A DNA stretch of 64,000 bases, taken from assembly GCF_001931755.2 (NCBI RefSeq), contig NZ_CP015510.2, positions 930,001 through 994,000 on the forward strand, in the 5' to 3' direction. The position numbers were made by a program, and so were the translations under genes. Each line of letters opens with the position of its first letter. Positions within the stretch are counted from its first letter, which is position 1. The notes below the pieces were generated by a model, which saw only the letters and a list, made by a program, of their open reading frames with translations, did not search any database and had not been told where the DNA came from. This document shows, in pieces, positions 36,516-47,020 of the stretch. The stretch comes from Wolbachia endosymbiont of Folsomia candida. Its GTDB lineage: Bacteria; Pseudomonadota; Alphaproteobacteria; Rickettsiales; Anaplasmataceae.

Positions 36516-37130
36516 TTACCTAGAGTAAAATTCTACTACTAAATTAACTTCCATGTCTGCTGAGTAAGGAACTTCAGAGTATTGAGGGGATCTCAAATAC
36601 TTTACTGAATGCTGCTGAGCATCTGCTTCTAAGTAATCCGGAGCTTTACGCTCTTGTTTTTCTGCAGCCTCTACTACTATAGGAATTTTTGCCGCTCTTT
36701 CCCTTATTTTGACTATATCACCTGGCTTCACTCGATAACTTGATATATTAACCACTTTATCGTTAACTGTAACATGCTTATGAGATACAAGTTGCTTTGC
36801 TGCATAAATTGTTGGCACGAGACCAGAGTGGTATAAAACAGAACTGAGTCTTGATTCTAAAATACCAATAAAATTATCAGCCGTATAACCTTTTCTGTTA
36901 TAAGCATCTAAAAACGTACGCCTCAGTTGCTTACTTGAGATTGCGTAGTAAAACTTAAATTTCTTATGCGCAGCAAACTGCTTACCAAAGTCAGATAGTT
37001 TCTTAAACCCAAGGCTACCGTGCTGACCTGGAGGGTATTTCCTTTTATTTACTGGGTCTTTAGCCCTACCCCATAAATTTATACCAAGCCTACGGCTAAT
37101 TCTATACTTCCTAGTGATAACGGTTGTCAT
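36516..37130 (-). CDS. rpsD: 30S ribosomal protein S4
   Basis: 204 residues from the ATG at 37130 ([20 protein letters not shown]), matching the usual length. An upstream ATG in the same frame (37253) would add 41 unlike residues and overlap tkt, so it is rejected. S4 nucleates 30S assembly on 16S rRNA. The S4 RNA-binding domain is clear ([40 protein letters not shown]). It is followed closely by tRNA-Leu and is divergent from tkt. Confidence 0.96.
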   Translation of the reverse strand: MTTVITRKYRISRRLGINLWGRAKDPVNKRKYPPGQHGSLGFKKLSDFGKQFAAHKKFKFYYAISSKQLRRTFLDAYNRKGYTADNFIGILESRLSSVLYHSGLVPTIYAAKQLVSHKHVTVNDKVVNISSYRVKPGDIVKIRERAAKIPIVVEAAEKQERKAPDYLEADAQQHSVKYLRSPQYSEVPYSADMEVNLVVEFYSR

Positions 37131-37244
37131 ATAAAAATTCTCACGATTCAACTCTAGATTATTAAGTATTTTAGCATTCACTGTCAACTTGTTTTTGCTG
37201 GTGTAATGCCTTATACTTGCGTTTTCAAATTTCTTTATTAATAC

Positions 37245-39239
37245 ATGAATCATTTATCTTTAGAATCCATGGCAAATGCCATCCGTTTTTTATCAATTGA
37301 TGCAGTACAAAAAGCAAATTCTGGGCACCCAGGTATGCCGCTTGGAATGGCAGATGTTGCAACTGTTTTATTTGCTAAGTATCTAAATCATAACCCTGAT
37401 GATTCTAAATGGTTCAATAGAGATCGCTTTGTTTTGTCAAACGGCCATGGTTCAATGCTCTTATACTCAATATTATATCTTACAGGTTATATCAGCATAG
37501 ATGAGATAAAAAACTTTAGGCAACTCAGCTCCAAAACTCCGGGTCACCCAGAATTTGGCCTTACTCCAGGTGTTGAAGCAACAACAGGTCCGCTCGGACA
37601 GGGATTTGCTGCTGCTGTTGGTATGGCACTTGCTGAGTCAATACTTAAAAAGCAGTTTGGTGATAATGTAATAGATCACTACACTTATGTAATGCTGGGT
37701 GATGGATGCCTTATGGAGGGAATAAGCCATGAAGCAGCATCACTTGCTGGGCACATTAAATTAAATAAACTCATAGCCCTTTTTGACGATAATGATATCT
37801 CTATAGATGGCGCTACTCACCTTTCCTGCTCTGACGATGTAGAAAAACGCTTTCTGGCGTATGGGTGGAATGTTAACAAAATTGACGGACACAATTTCAA
37901 TGCTATATCACTTGCAATAGAAGAAGCGCAAAAATCCACAAAGCCTTCGCTTATCTGCTGCAAAACCATTATCGGAAAATTTTCAAGCCGCGCTGGCACA
38001 TCCTCTGCTCATAGTGGTGCTTTTACAGAGGAAGACATAGTAAAAATGAGAAAAGAATTAAACTGGGACTATGAACCATTTCATGTACCAGCAGATGTAA
38101 AAAATGAATGGAAAAAAACTGTTGAAAGAACAAAACAGAAGATGTCATTCCAGTGCGTGACACTGGAATCTAGAGAAAAAGATGAAGAGCTTCAGAGAAG
38201 GCTCGATAAGCGCTTACCAGATAATATCAATAGTGTTTTGGCTGACCTAAAGAAACAAATACATGAGTTAATGCCAAACGAAGCAACCAGATCTTCTTTT
38301 GGAAGAGTAATGGAACTTTTAACAAAGTCTATGCCAGAACTTATCGGTGGATCTGCTGACCTTACCGGATCAAACTGCACAAAATATAAGCACATGCAGG
38401 TAATAAATAGCAGTGATTATAATGGCTCTTATGTTCACTATGGTGTAAGAGAGCATGCCATGGCAGCATGTATGAACGGAATGGCACTTCATGGTGGCAT
38501 CCTTCCTTATGGTGGAACTTTCTTAGTATTTTCCGATTATTGTCGCCCTGCTATACGTCTCTCAGCTTTGATGAAACAACAGGTGATCTATGTTATGACT
38601 CACGACTCAATTGGTGTTGGTGAAGATGGGCCGACTCATCAGCCTGTGGAACATTTGGCTTCCTTGCGCGGAATACCAAATTTGTATGTTTTTAGACCAG
38701 CAGATGCGATTGAGACTTTAGAGTGCATCAGTATCACATTAGAAAAAAAAGAATCCCCAGCACTATTTGCGCTTTCAAGGCAAAATTTAAATTACGTACG
38801 TAAATTCCACTTTAGTGTTGATCAATCTGCTAATTTATCAAAATGCGGTGCATATATTTTATGTGAATACTCAGGACAATTGGATGTTACAATATTTGCT
38901 ACAGGATCCGAAGTTGAAATTGCAGTTGAGGCAGGAAAAAAATTGCAGGAAAAAGGTATAGGCGTGAGGATTGTTTCAATGCCATGCTGGAGGCTTTTTG
39001 ATGAGCAGAGTGATGATTATAAAGCATCAATATTGAATAATAACAGCATTAAAGTTGCAATTGAAGCTGGAAGCGAAATGGGTTGGCATAAATATATAGG
39101 TTTAAACGGTATATTTATTGGCATGAAAAGTTTTGGAGAATCTGCACCTTATAAAACACTGTATGAGCATTTTAATATCAATGCTGATCATGTAGTAGAA
39201 TGTGTATGTTTTAGAATGGTGGAAAATGCCAATTCTTAG
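37245..39239 (+). CDS. tkt: Transketolase
   Basis: 664 residues, usual size. Thiamine-diphosphate enzyme that moves two-carbon units in the non-oxidative pentose phosphate pathway. Motifs: [29 protein letters not shown], the ThDP/metal motif [19 protein letters not shown], and the pyrimidine domain [33 protein letters not shown]. Residues about 300-309 come from a palindromic repeat inserted in frame in the linker between the first two domains, a place where extra residues should do little harm. Its 3' end overlaps the end of map on the other strand by 29 bases. Confidence 0.96.
   Translation: MNHLSLESMANAIRFLSIDAVQKANSGHPGMPLGMADVATVLFAKYLNHNPDDSKWFNRDRFVLSNGHGSMLLYSILYLTGYISIDEIKNFRQLSSKTPGHPEFGLTPGVEATTGPLGQGFAAAVGMALAESILKKQFGDNVIDHYTYVMLGDGCLMEGISHEAASLAGHIKLNKLIALFDDNDISIDGATHLSCSDDVEKRFLAYGWNVNKIDGHNFNAISLAIEEAQKSTKPSLICCKTIIGKFSSRAGTSSAHSGAFTEEDIVKMRKELNWDYEPFHVPADVKNEWKKTVERTKQKMSFQCVTLESREKDEELQRRLDKRLPDNINSVLADLKKQIHELMPNEATRSSFGRVMELLTKSMPELIGGSADLTGSNCTKYKHMQVINSSDYNGSYVHYGVREHAMAACMNGMALHGGILPYGGTFLVFSDYCRPAIRLSALMKQQVIYVMTHDSIGVGEDGPTHQPVEHLASLRGIPNLYVFRPADAIETLECISITLEKKESPALFALSRQNLNYVRKFHFSVDQSANLSKCGAYILCEYSGQLDVTIFATGSEVEIAVEAGKKLQEKGIGVRIVSMPCWRLFDEQSDDYKASILNNNSIKVAIEAGSEMGWHKYIGLNGIFIGMKSFGESAPYKTLYEHFNINADHVVECVCFRMVENANS
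38143..38172. repeat. Palindromic element inside tkt
   Basis: Arms CATTCCAGTG / CACTGGAATC around CGTGA, same family as the intergenic copies. Translated in the tkt frame as SFQCVTLES. Confidence 0.85.
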
Positions 39240-39990
39240 GCGATAATGTGAATATTTCAGCGCCATCCTTTGTGACTCCAATTGTGTGCTCAAATTGAGC
39301 GGAAAGTGAAAGGTCACGCGTTGTTACAGTCCAGCCATCAAATTTACTGAGCAATGTTTCACACTTTCCAGCATTAATCATCGGCTCTATTGTAAAAAAC
39401 ATTCCCTCTTTTATAATCACATCTTCATCTTTATCATAAAAGTGCACTACATTTGGTGGAGCATGAAAGACCTTTCCTATGCCGTGTCCACAATAATTAC
39501 GCACAATAGAATATCCAAAGTCACTAATATACTTTTCTATAGCAAGCCCTATTTCATTTAATTTATTTCCAGGTTTAACTTGTTTTATTGCTTCCATTAA
39601 TGCATTGTATGTGGCATCACATAAGCGTTTTGCTTTTATTGATGGCTTACCAGCCCAAAACATACGACTTGTATCACCATACCAGCCATTTAAGATCACT
39701 GTGACATCAATATTTAAAATATCTCCATCTTTAAGCGGTATATCATCAGGGATACCGTGGCATACAACAGCGTTTTTTGAAGTACAAATTGACTTGGGAT
39801 ATCCCTTGTAATTTAGTGGTGCTGGAATTGCACCTGCTTTGATAATAAAGTCATGACATAAGTCATTTAATTCATTAGTTGTTACTCCTACATTTACATG
39901 CGGTGCAATGAAATCTAGCGTTTCAGCAGCGAGCTTTCCAGCTTTGCGCATAAATTCAAAATCTTCTTGTGAGTGTATAGTTATGCTCAT
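39211..39990 (-). CDS. map: Methionine aminopeptidase, type I
   Basis: 259 residues. Removes the initiator Met from new proteins, after peptide deformylase (also in this window). Metal ligands are visible: NIDVTVILNGWYGDTSRMF (two Asp), YCGHGIGKVFHAPP (His), FFTIEPMI (Glu) and AQFEHTIGVT (Glu). No N-terminal zinc region, so type Ia. The last ten codons overlap the end of tkt antisense. Confidence 0.95.
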   Translation of the reverse strand: MSITIHSQEDFEFMRKAGKLAAETLDFIAPHVNVGVTTNELNDLCHDFIIKAGAIPAPLNYKGYPKSICTSKNAVVCHGIPDDIPLKDGDILNIDVTVILNGWYGDTSRMFWAGKPSIKAKRLCDATYNALMEAIKQVKPGNKLNEIGLAIEKYISDFGYSIVRNYCGHGIGKVFHAPPNVVHFYDKDEDVIIKEGMFFTIEPMINAGKCETLLSKFDGWTVTTRDLSLSAQFEHTIGVTKDGAEIFTLSPKNWHFPPF

Positions 39991-40153
39991 ATTTCAAGTC
40001 TCTAATTTCCAAGAAAAATAAGGAATTTTAGTTTATTATCTATAGTATAAATAAATTTATTAAATTCCAGTATCAAGAACTGCTCAGTAATAAATTTAAG
40101 GATAGCATTAAGGTATTCACGTTGCTACCCAAAAATTGGTATTACTCTTTACT

Positions 40154-42487
40154 TTAAGTCTTTCTTGTTCCTACAGAAGGTATCGTTTTAGTAAATTCTA
40201 TTAATGAAAGATCCTTTAATTTTGGCATTGGACTACTTTCCCTTTCCACGTTTTGACTTTCTATAAATACACCATCAATTACATCGTCCATAGTTACTGT
40301 TGTATTATTTCCTTTATCAGTCAATTCAACATTCTTAAGAAACTTACCATATTTAAGATCATTTATTATTCTTTCACTATCAAACAAATAATCAACTGTT
40401 ATATTTTCGATGATCCCTTTGCTCAACAATGCTAAAGCTAACTTGCAATTTCTTACAAGACATCCTGAATTTTCTATGTATTTAGGATTATTTATAAGAC
40501 CTATTATACCGCTAGTACCCAGTACCTCTATTAAGCCTTCCATATTTAATATTATTTTAGTTAAGAAAGGGCTATTTTGTATATTTGTTATAAGATTTTC
40601 TTTTTTTAATAACTCACCTATATCTTTAATATTTTGTATAAACCTCTTGCTGATTAAGATTTCAAGCAAATCACAGCCAATAATGTCAAGGTCACTAACT
40701 TCCTTTTTAATATCAGATATAGTCGTATAAAGTGATTCAATATCATCACAACTTTTTATGATTTCTGTATCAACAAGAACTTTTATGGTTTTAAGAGAAA
40801 GAATTGTATATAAGCTATTACCTTTGCGATCTATTCTATATATGCTTTCTCTTCCACGTGTACCATTACGCACTACAAATATGGCGTTAGTGTTAACTAT
40901 GTAATTTATGAGATTATATCTTATTATCTGCTTATCAAGTAAAGTTTTAACTAAATCTAGGTCAAGATTACATAGCATCTCAACTTGTTCTCTATCCTTA
41001 AAGCAATGCAATATATCTTGCATATCTTGCACTATATTTTTATTAATCAAAGCCCTAAGTAAATCTAAATTAAGATTTAATGTATTAATAGTATCTTGAG
41101 TAAGACGAGGAAAAAGCTCACGTATTAAATCAACTGTGTGTTGTAGATAACTACAAGTTCTATAATACTTGTCACATTCTTCACCTTCATAAGAACTCCA
41201 TAAGTTTCGCATTGTTACAGCTTTTCTTGTAGCAACATTAACCAAGACATTAATTAGCTCGTGATTCATGCTATTAAACTTTTCAGCATTTTCTTTAATG
41301 TCAAAAATAGTGAAAACTTTACCTAAGTAGCATAATATGGGATTATACCCATAATTTAGGTTTTCTTCAGCTAATTTATCAACCTCTCTTAAGTTAAGCT
41401 CATCAATAATACTGTCAATTAAAGTACTAATTGAATTTGCATCAATACGATTAAGGTTATCAAATCTTGTTTCATTTTCGAAAATTTCAATAAATGCTCC
41501 TCCTATAATTCCTTTGTTGTGAAACAACTTTAACAAAGCAGGATTAGCACCACTCAACTTATTTAAGTTTTCAATCTCTCCTTTAGTTAAGTTAATAAAA
41601 AAGCTTTTTATTATACTAAGAGTGCCTTGAAACTCAAACCAAATTCTAGTTGACTCTCTTCCGCGCAGATCATTTATTTTATTTTCCTCTAAATAATTAA
41701 GAGTTCTTTTCGATTTAAGTATAATGCCTTTAGGTATAGTTGCATAGCTCATCAAAGCATCAAGCGAATTAGAGCTAATACCATTAAACTTTTCAACATT
41801 TTCTTTAGTCTTGAAAAAAGCAAGAAACTCATAGAATACATCGCTGTTCACTAAATTATCACCGTGATAATGTTCATACTCCTTTGAGTGACATTGCTTA
41901 ATAATACCATCAATTAGAGCGCTGAATAAGTCAAAATTCACATTATTAAGGCCATCAATGATTTCTTTTTCTGATAGTAGAACAAAAAACCTACTCTTAA
42001 GCCTCTTATTACTATCTATAACTTTTCTATCTAGAAGGAATTCTAGCAAGGTAAGATCAATACTATTTAATCTATCAACCTGCTCTTGAGTACGAAATAG
42101 ATCAAGATTAAATGCATAATGCAAAATGCTTGTGAATGCAAATAACGAAAAACAAACTGAACTGGTATAACCTGCATAACCTATGGTGACCTCTTTATTC
42201 ACTAATAACTTAAGAAGATTTTGGTTAACGCTATTTAACCTATCAACTTGCTCTTGGTCAGAAAATAATGCGTCAATATCACTAATGCTTACTTTCGCAG
42301 TAATTAAATTTTTTAATAATTCTTTGTTAGCACTAGTGAAGTATGATCGAGAAAATAAATTTATAACATCTAGATAGTGATAGCATTGATAATCATCTTT
42401 CTTCTGAAGAAGCATATAGTTGCAAAGCTCCCTATCATAGCTAGACCAAATGCGCTTGATTGCAAAAGGATTGAGTAAAGATAACAT
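40154..42487 (-). CDS. 777-residue protein built of degenerate helical repeats, unknown family
   Basis: No signal peptide or membrane segment. The protein is made of at least ten degenerate units of about 35-65 residues. Each centres on a phrase such as EQVDRLNSVNQNLLKLLVNK, EQVDRLNSIDLTLLEFLLDR, ENVEKFNGISSNSLDALMSY or DTINTLNLNLDLLRALINKN. That is, an acidic/Asn-rich turn V-x-x-L-N-x-(I/V/L)-(N/D) followed by an amphipathic helix with LLxxL(L/V). This looks like an alpha-solenoid that is not ankyrin, TPR or HEAT as far as I can tell. The gene is alone between map and ftsA. Its DNA is very AT-rich like its neighbours. Function is unknown; solenoids usually bind proteins. Confidence 0.75.
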   Translation of the reverse strand: MLSLLNPFAIKRIWSSYDRELCNYMLLQKKDDYQCYHYLDVINLFSRSYFTSANKELLKNLITAKVSISDIDALFSDQEQVDRLNSVNQNLLKLLVNKEVTIGYAGYTSSVCFSLFAFTSILHYAFNLDLFRTQEQVDRLNSIDLTLLEFLLDRKVIDSNKRLKSRFFVLLSEKEIIDGLNNVNFDLFSALIDGIIKQCHSKEYEHYHGDNLVNSDVFYEFLAFFKTKENVEKFNGISSNSLDALMSYATIPKGIILKSKRTLNYLEENKINDLRGRESTRIWFEFQGTLSIIKSFFINLTKGEIENLNKLSGANPALLKLFHNKGIIGGAFIEIFENETRFDNLNRIDANSISTLIDSIIDELNLREVDKLAEENLNYGYNPILCYLGKVFTIFDIKENAEKFNSMNHELINVLVNVATRKAVTMRNLWSSYEGEECDKYYRTCSYLQHTVDLIRELFPRLTQDTINTLNLNLDLLRALINKNIVQDMQDILHCFKDREQVEMLCNLDLDLVKTLLDKQIIRYNLINYIVNTNAIFVVRNGTRGRESIYRIDRKGNSLYTILSLKTIKVLVDTEIIKSCDDIESLYTTISDIKKEVSDLDIIGCDLLEILISKRFIQNIKDIGELLKKENLITNIQNSPFLTKIILNMEGLIEVLGTSGIIGLINNPKYIENSGCLVRNCKLALALLSKGIIENITVDYLFDSERIINDLKYGKFLKNVELTDKGNNTTVTMDDVIDGVFIESQNVERESSPMPKLKDLSLIEFTKTIPSVGTRKT

Positions 42488-42612
42488 TTAATTTGCCTCA
42501 CATTAATTACTAATTTAGTATATCATATTCGATAAACAAAAGTCAATTTTCCTATTTTATACGTTCTTGAATTAGCAGTTAAAGTTGGAGGCTTATTTTG
42601 TAATGGGTAAGG

Positions 42613-43851
42613 TTAAACTGTGACTTTCGATTTAACCCAATGGTACAGCTTACTTATTTTACCATCTTGACTCAGCATACCAGAATTATTTTTATAAAAA
42701 GTTTCAATTATTAGATTTATAGAACCTATTGCAGCAGAAAATACCGGATTTTTATCATATTCTCCATCAAGGCCATTTACTGGTTCTGGGTATCCGATTC
42801 GTATTTGTTTATTAAATATATAGCCTGCAATCTCTTTTATGCTTGTGAGCTGACTGGTGCCACCTGTGATCACTACTTTATTAATTGGATCTTTTTGCTC
42901 TTGAAAATGGTCTCTTACCATCTCAAGTATTTCCTCAACTCTTGGTCTTATAATATTGATAAGCTCAGATTTTAACACTTGAGTAGGTTCATCATTTTCA
43001 TTATTTTGCACTGTAATGTGCTCGTTTTCATCTATCGAAGTTACAATAGTGCTACCATATAGTATTTTTATGCGCTCTGCATGTTCTATGCTTGTACATA
43101 ATCCGTAAGCAATATCTCTTGTTATGTGAATTCCACCAATTGGAACGCCGTTTGCATATACAAGTTTTCCTCTTTTGAAGATTCCAATTGCAGTGTACCC
43201 ACCACCTATGTCAACAATAGCAGTTCCAAGCTCTTTTTCATCTTCACTGAGGCAAGCAAGACCTGCAGAATATGAAGAAGCAATGCAACCTGCCATATTT
43301 AACCCACCATTACTGCTAATACAGTTTTCAATATTGGTAAGTGCTGGACGTGAAGCAGTGACAACATTAACGTCAGCAGATAATCTTTTTCCATAGAGCC
43401 CACTAACCTCCTTTATATCAGTCATGTCATCTAAGTGATACTTTAATGGTATATTGTGAATAATAACATTTTCTTCAATATATTTTTCAAATGTTTGAAA
43501 AACTACACGTTTTATATCTCGTTCAGAAATTTCATGATGAGCAGCGATGATTTCATTATATACATTAAAAGATGAGATGCTACATCCAGCAACATTAACA
43601 TATATCTGGTCTATTGTTTCGTCTGATACTTGTTCAGCTAAACCTATGGTTGATGAAATCGAGTAACTCGCATGTTTAGCATCAGTGATTGATCCAGCAT
43701 TTACGCCTTCTGCAATCTTGTAACCTATTCCTGTTATTTTATAGCTAAAGTTGCTATTCATTTTAACAATTAGACAGATAATCTTTGTTGTACCTATATC
43801 TAAGACAGCAAAAACGCTTCTCTTTGGCTTTACTATTACTGCAGAGTACAT
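42613..43851 (-). CDS. ftsA: Cell division protein FtsA
   Basis: 412 residues, usual size. Actin-like ATPase that ties FtsZ filaments to the membrane and recruits the divisome. Actin-fold motifs: FAVLDIGTTKIICLI (phosphate 1), TAIVDIGGGYTAIGIF (phosphate 2) and VVITGGTSQLTSIKEIAGYI (adenosine). The C-terminus ends in a short amphipathic, Trp- and Lys-containing helix (KLYHWVKSKVTV), as needed for membrane attachment. Endosymbionts of this group divide with FtsZ/FtsA and little peptidoglycan. It is divergent from def. Confidence 0.94.
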   Translation of the reverse strand: MYSAVIVKPKRSVFAVLDIGTTKIICLIVKMNSNFSYKITGIGYKIAEGVNAGSITDAKHASYSISSTIGLAEQVSDETIDQIYVNVAGCSISSFNVYNEIIAAHHEISERDIKRVVFQTFEKYIEENVIIHNIPLKYHLDDMTDIKEVSGLYGKRLSADVNVVTASRPALTNIENCISSNGGLNMAGCIASSYSAGLACLSEDEKELGTAIVDIGGGYTAIGIFKRGKLVYANGVPIGGIHITRDIAYGLCTSIEHAERIKILYGSTIVTSIDENEHITVQNNENDEPTQVLKSELINIIRPRVEEILEMVRDHFQEQKDPINKVVITGGTSQLTSIKEIAGYIFNKQIRIGYPEPVNGLDGEYDKNPVFSAAIGSINLIIETFYKNNSGMLSQDGKISKLYHWVKSKVTV

Positions 43852-43997
43852 TGGTTAACCTTACTCATTCAAATTCTAGCTTCCTTTAAATAATTTATAT
43901 TTCTATTATAAAAATACAGCAACACTTTAATATACCCTAAATTATGGACAAAAGAAAAAATAAAACATAAAATTAAGATTTTTCTGCCAAATATATT

Positions 43998-44531
43998 ATG
44001 CCTAAATTACCAATTGTCATTGCTCCTGATGAAAGACTAGTCACACGCGCAAGTGAAATAACAGAAATAACTGATAAAATTAAAGAATTAGTAAACAACA
44101 TGTTCGAAACTGTGGAGTATGCAGATGGTTTTGGTCTTGCTTCAGTGCAAATTGGGGTCTTGAAGAGAGTTTTCGTTACACGCATACCACAGGAATATCA
44201 AGATGAAGAACCTCAATATCAATCAATAGGGTCTTTTTGCATGATTAATCCAGAAATTACAGAATTGTCCGAAGAGCAAGTAGTGCTTACAGAGGGGTGT
44301 CTTTCAATTCCAGAACAGAGTCACGAGATTAAACGTCCAAAGTACTTAACTGTGAAATATAAAGACTTAGATAATGTGGAGCAAATGATGAAAGCAAGTG
44401 GCTGGCTTGCAAGGTGCATTCAACATGAACTAGATCACTTAAATGGCATATTATATATTAGACATCTATCTAAATTAAAGTATGATATGGCCATGAAAAA
44501 GGCACAAAAAATTAAAAAGCAATATGAGTAA
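43998..44531 (+). CDS. def: Peptide deformylase
   Basis: 177 residues. Removes the formyl group from nascent proteins. The three family motifs are present: [10 protein letters not shown] (G-x-G-L-A-x-x-Q), EGCLSIPE with the metal-binding Cys, and HELDHLNG with the two metal-binding His and the catalytic Glu. The stop overlaps the start of the uracil-DNA glycosylase gene by 8 bases, so the two are co-transcribed. Confidence 0.95.
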   Translation: MPKLPIVIAPDERLVTRASEITEITDKIKELVNNMFETVEYADGFGLASVQIGVLKRVFVTRIPQEYQDEEPQYQSIGSFCMINPEITELSEEQVVLTEGCLSIPEQSHEIKRPKYLTVKYKDLDNVEQMMKASGWLARCIQHELDHLNGILYIRHLSKLKYDMAMKKAQKIKKQYE

Positions 44532-45384
44532 GGATGATCTGGAGTTACTAAAGTTTTATCATGAAGTTGGTGTTGATTGTACGCTAACAGAAGGTGAAGA
44601 GGAAGATAATAGTGTTGCGCAGTCCGGTGAACCTATTGAATCTGTCATCCGAGTAGCAGACTACTCAGATCCAGAAAAAAAAGATGAAGATGTAGATTCC
44701 AGCGTCACGCGCTGGAATGACACCAAAGTTGACAAAGAACCAAAAAATTTCTTTCCAAGTGACTGGATAATTGAAGCAAGAAAACTTGCAAGTAGATGTA
44801 ATAGTGTGGATGAATTAAGAAATGCAGTTAAATCGTTTGAGGGTTGTGAAATAAAAAAGACTGCAACTAATACCGTGTTTTCCGATGGTAATCCAAATGC
44901 AAAAATTATGCTTGTTGGTGAAGCACCAGGCGCAAATGAGGATCTAAAAGGCATACCATTTTGTGGTGCAAGCGGAATGTTGCTCGACAAAATGCTAAAT
45001 GCAATCGGCCTTGATCGCACTAAAGTTTATATAAGCAATACCGTATTTTGGCGCCCACCTGGTAACAGAAAGCCAACAAACCTAGAGCTTGACATGTGTA
45101 GGCCATTTGTAGAAAAGCATATAGCGCTTATTTCCCCACAGATTTTAGTTTTAGTTGGAGGAATCGCATGCTATAGCCTGCTTGACAATACAAAAACCAT
45201 ATCGAATTTACGTGGGAAATTTCATACATATACTAACCAATATTTACCCAATCCAATTACTACATCTGCTATATTTCATCCTGCTTACTTGTTACGCCAA
45301 CCAATGCAAAAACGTTTAGCTTGGGAAGACTTAAAAAAAATCAAGGAATATCTTGATGGAACGCGTAGCTGTACGAACGTCTAA
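44524..45384 (+). CDS. Uracil-DNA glycosylase, family 4-like, with inserted palindromic repeat
   Basis: 286 residues. Excises uracil from DNA. The core begins near residue 110: [20 protein letters not shown] with the family motif [19 protein letters not shown], then [15 protein letters not shown], and the second active-site motif [11 protein letters not shown]. The family usually carries a Fe-S cluster; Cys at [13 protein letters not shown] and elsewhere fit loosely. Residues about 40-67 are encoded by a two-part palindromic element ([11 protein letters not shown] and SSVTRWNDT), lying in the variable N-terminal extension. The last residues (SCTNV) and the stop come from a solitary IS4-type end repeat at 45369-45387, so the original C-terminus has been replaced. 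Confidence 0.88.
   Translation: MSKDDLELLKFYHEVGVDCTLTEGEEEDNSVAQSGEPIESVIRVADYSDPEKKDEDVDSSVTRWNDTKVDKEPKNFFPSDWIIEARKLASRCNSVDELRNAVKSFEGCEIKKTATNTVFSDGNPNAKIMLVGEAPGANEDLKGIPFCGASGMLLDKMLNAIGLDRTKVYISNTVFWRPPGNRKPTNLELDMCRPFVEKHIALISPQILVLVGGIACYSLLDNTKTISNLRGKFHTYTNQYLPNPITTSAIFHPAYLLRQPMQKRLAWEDLKKIKEYLDGTRSCTNV
44643..44723. repeat. Compound palindromic element inside the uracil-DNA glycosylase gene
   Basis: Degenerate first half (GTCATCCGAGTAGCAGACTA) and perfect second hairpin (ATTCCAGCG / CGCTGGAAT), as in addB and cca. In frame. Confidence 0.85.
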
Positions 45385-45387
45385 TTT
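45369..45387. repeat. Solitary IS4-type end at the end of the glycosylase gene
   Basis: CTGTACGAACGTCTAATTT, identical over 19 bases to the end repeats at 22.35 and 22.44 kb. It supplies the last codons and the TAA stop of the upstream gene. Confidence 0.75.
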
Positions 45388-45491
45388 TATGCATATAATA
45401 AATGTCTTGTAATTTTGCGTATTGCAGCTCCTCTATTGAACATTCTTACAATTTCGTATATATTATGTTTTAAATCTGTAAAGAAAATACT

Positions 45492-46304
45492 ATGAGTTTT
45501 GTCATTGCAACTTTTTACCATTTTGTAGAGCTTTCTAACTATTATGACATGAAAGACGAGATAAAAGCTACATGTGACGATGTAGAGTTGAAAGGTACTA
45601 TCCTCCTTGCAGAAGAAGGCATAAACGCAACTATATCAGGTGGAAGAAGCTCAATTAATAGAACATTTGACTTTCTACGTTCTGATTATAGGCTAAAAGA
45701 TCTTGCATGGAAAGAAAGCACAGCGGAATATCAACCATTTAGCAAGATGAAGGTAAGATTAAAAAGAGAAATCTCCAACATTGATGTACGTGGTCTTGAT
45801 CCATCTCAAAGAGGCGAATACATTGATCCAGAACATTGGGATGATTTTACATCTGGATCTGATGTTTTAGTAATAGATGCACGAAATGAGTATGAAGTGA
45901 AGCTCGGCAAGTTTAAAAATGCGATTAATCCACATATCGAGTATTTTCGAGACTTTCCTCAGTGGGCAAAGTCATTTTCTGAAAGTAAAGACCTAAAAGT
46001 TGCTATGTATTGCACTGGAGGAATTAGGTGTGAAAAATCAACAGCATATATGAAAAAACTTGGATTTAATAATGTTTATCATCTTAAAGGAGGCATTCTT
46101 TCTTACCTTGAAAAAACGCATAATAAAAATAGTAATTGGGAAGGTGAGTGCTTTGTTTTTGATGATAGAGTTGCTGTTGATAAATCACTCACTCCAAGCG
46201 ACAAGATAAAATGTATATTCTGCTCAAGTCAAGTTTCAACAGATGAGCTGAAATCAGTTCCACGTGGTCAAGTGATTTGCTTTGAGTGTAAGTCTGCGGT
46301 ATAA
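45492..46304 (+). CDS. trhO: tRNA uridine(34) hydroxylase TrhO (rhodanese-domain protein)
   Basis: 270 residues. The family makes 5-hydroxyuridine at wobble position 34 of some tRNAs. Layout: N-terminal ferredoxin-like part (GTILLAEEGINATISGG), then a rhodanese domain with VLVIDARNEYEVKLGKFKNA and the active Cys loop MYCTGGIRCEKS, and a C-terminal Cys-rich knuckle (CIFCSS...ICFEC). All are usual for YceA/TrhO. It follows the glycosylase by 107 bases on the same strand. Confidence 0.93.
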   Translation: MSFVIATFYHFVELSNYYDMKDEIKATCDDVELKGTILLAEEGINATISGGRSSINRTFDFLRSDYRLKDLAWKESTAEYQPFSKMKVRLKREISNIDVRGLDPSQRGEYIDPEHWDDFTSGSDVLVIDARNEYEVKLGKFKNAINPHIEYFRDFPQWAKSFSESKDLKVAMYCTGGIRCEKSTAYMKKLGFNNVYHLKGGILSYLEKTHNKNSNWEGECFVFDDRVAVDKSLTPSDKIKCIFCSSQVSTDELKSVPRGQVICFECKSAV

Positions 46305-46343
46305 TAGAAAGCCAACCACTACTCGTCATCCTATGGACTTTGG

Positions 46344-46466
46344 CTACAATTGTACAAACATTGAAAAAGTAATAAAATATTGTATAGCTAAGACAGGTAA
46401 GATTTACTGATTAATAATCGAAAAACCTCGACATACCGCTGCTTATTAGTAGACTGCAGCGGTATG
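46344..46466. repeat. Mixed repeat remnants between trhO and the next gene
   Basis: Three pieces in order: an IS4-type end (ACAATTGTACAAACAT near 46346), an IS630-end-like stretch (TATAGCTAAGACAGGTAAGA from 46383), and a perfect palindrome with 11-base arms CATACCGCTGC / GCAGCGGTATG (46432-46466). No gene in the stretch. Confidence 0.6.
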
Positions 46467-46497
46467 ACGTAGCTCAGGCTATATCTCCTTTATAATA

Positions 46498-46920
46498 TTA
46501 TCTCTTTGGTCCATTATCCGGACGAGAAATATCAAGCTCATCTAGTTCCTCACTTAGAAGATCAAGTCCCTCTTTAGATATTTCTACTTTAGGTTTTTCC
46601 ACTTTAGGTTTTTCTACAAACTCAAAATCATCATCAACTTCACGTTTTGATTCGCCTTGATAATGGTTATCTATGAATTCCAACTTGTTTTCTCTATTAA
46701 AAACATCAGGATATTGCTGAATCATTGCAACACAAAGTTCAAGATCACCTTTTGTGAGGCCTTCCAGAAAAGATTCTCTTGCCTCCTTATATTCCACTGT
46801 TTGAGTAATTTTTATCCCATCAGTCAAACGATATACAATCATTAGCGCTTTATTGAATTCACCATTCTTTGTATGTTCAGAAAAGTCTTGCTTATCTTTT
46901 TTACTAATTTCTTTATTCAT
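46498..46920 (-). CDS. Small acidic protein of unknown function
   Basis: 140 residues, start ATG preceded by AGGTAAAATT. The first 90 residues look helical (GEFNKALMIVYRL, EARESFLEGLTKGDLELCVA). The C-terminal 50 are acidic with a direct repeat of the phrase EKPKVEKPKVE and a final ELDELDISRPD. The first part faintly recalls an ankyrin-type helix pair (GDLELCVAMIQQYPDVF), but there is only one. No signal peptide. Not recognised. Confidence 0.55.
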   Translation of the reverse strand: MNKEISKKDKQDFSEHTKNGEFNKALMIVYRLTDGIKITQTVEYKEARESFLEGLTKGDLELCVAMIQQYPDVFNRENKLEFIDNHYQGESKREVDDDFEFVEKPKVEKPKVEISKEGLDLLSEELDELDISRPDNGPKR

Positions 46921-47020
46921 AATTTTACCTAACTATTTATTAACATTCACATATATTGACACATCAATTACATCAGTCAAGAAAATAATTAGCGTATTAA
47001 TGGAAGATATATAGAATTAT

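Noticed and set aside
37131..37253. 41-residue N-terminal extension of ribosomal protein S4
   Set aside because: Not present in S4 proteins, overlaps the tkt start, and [10 protein letters not shown] matches the normal beginning.
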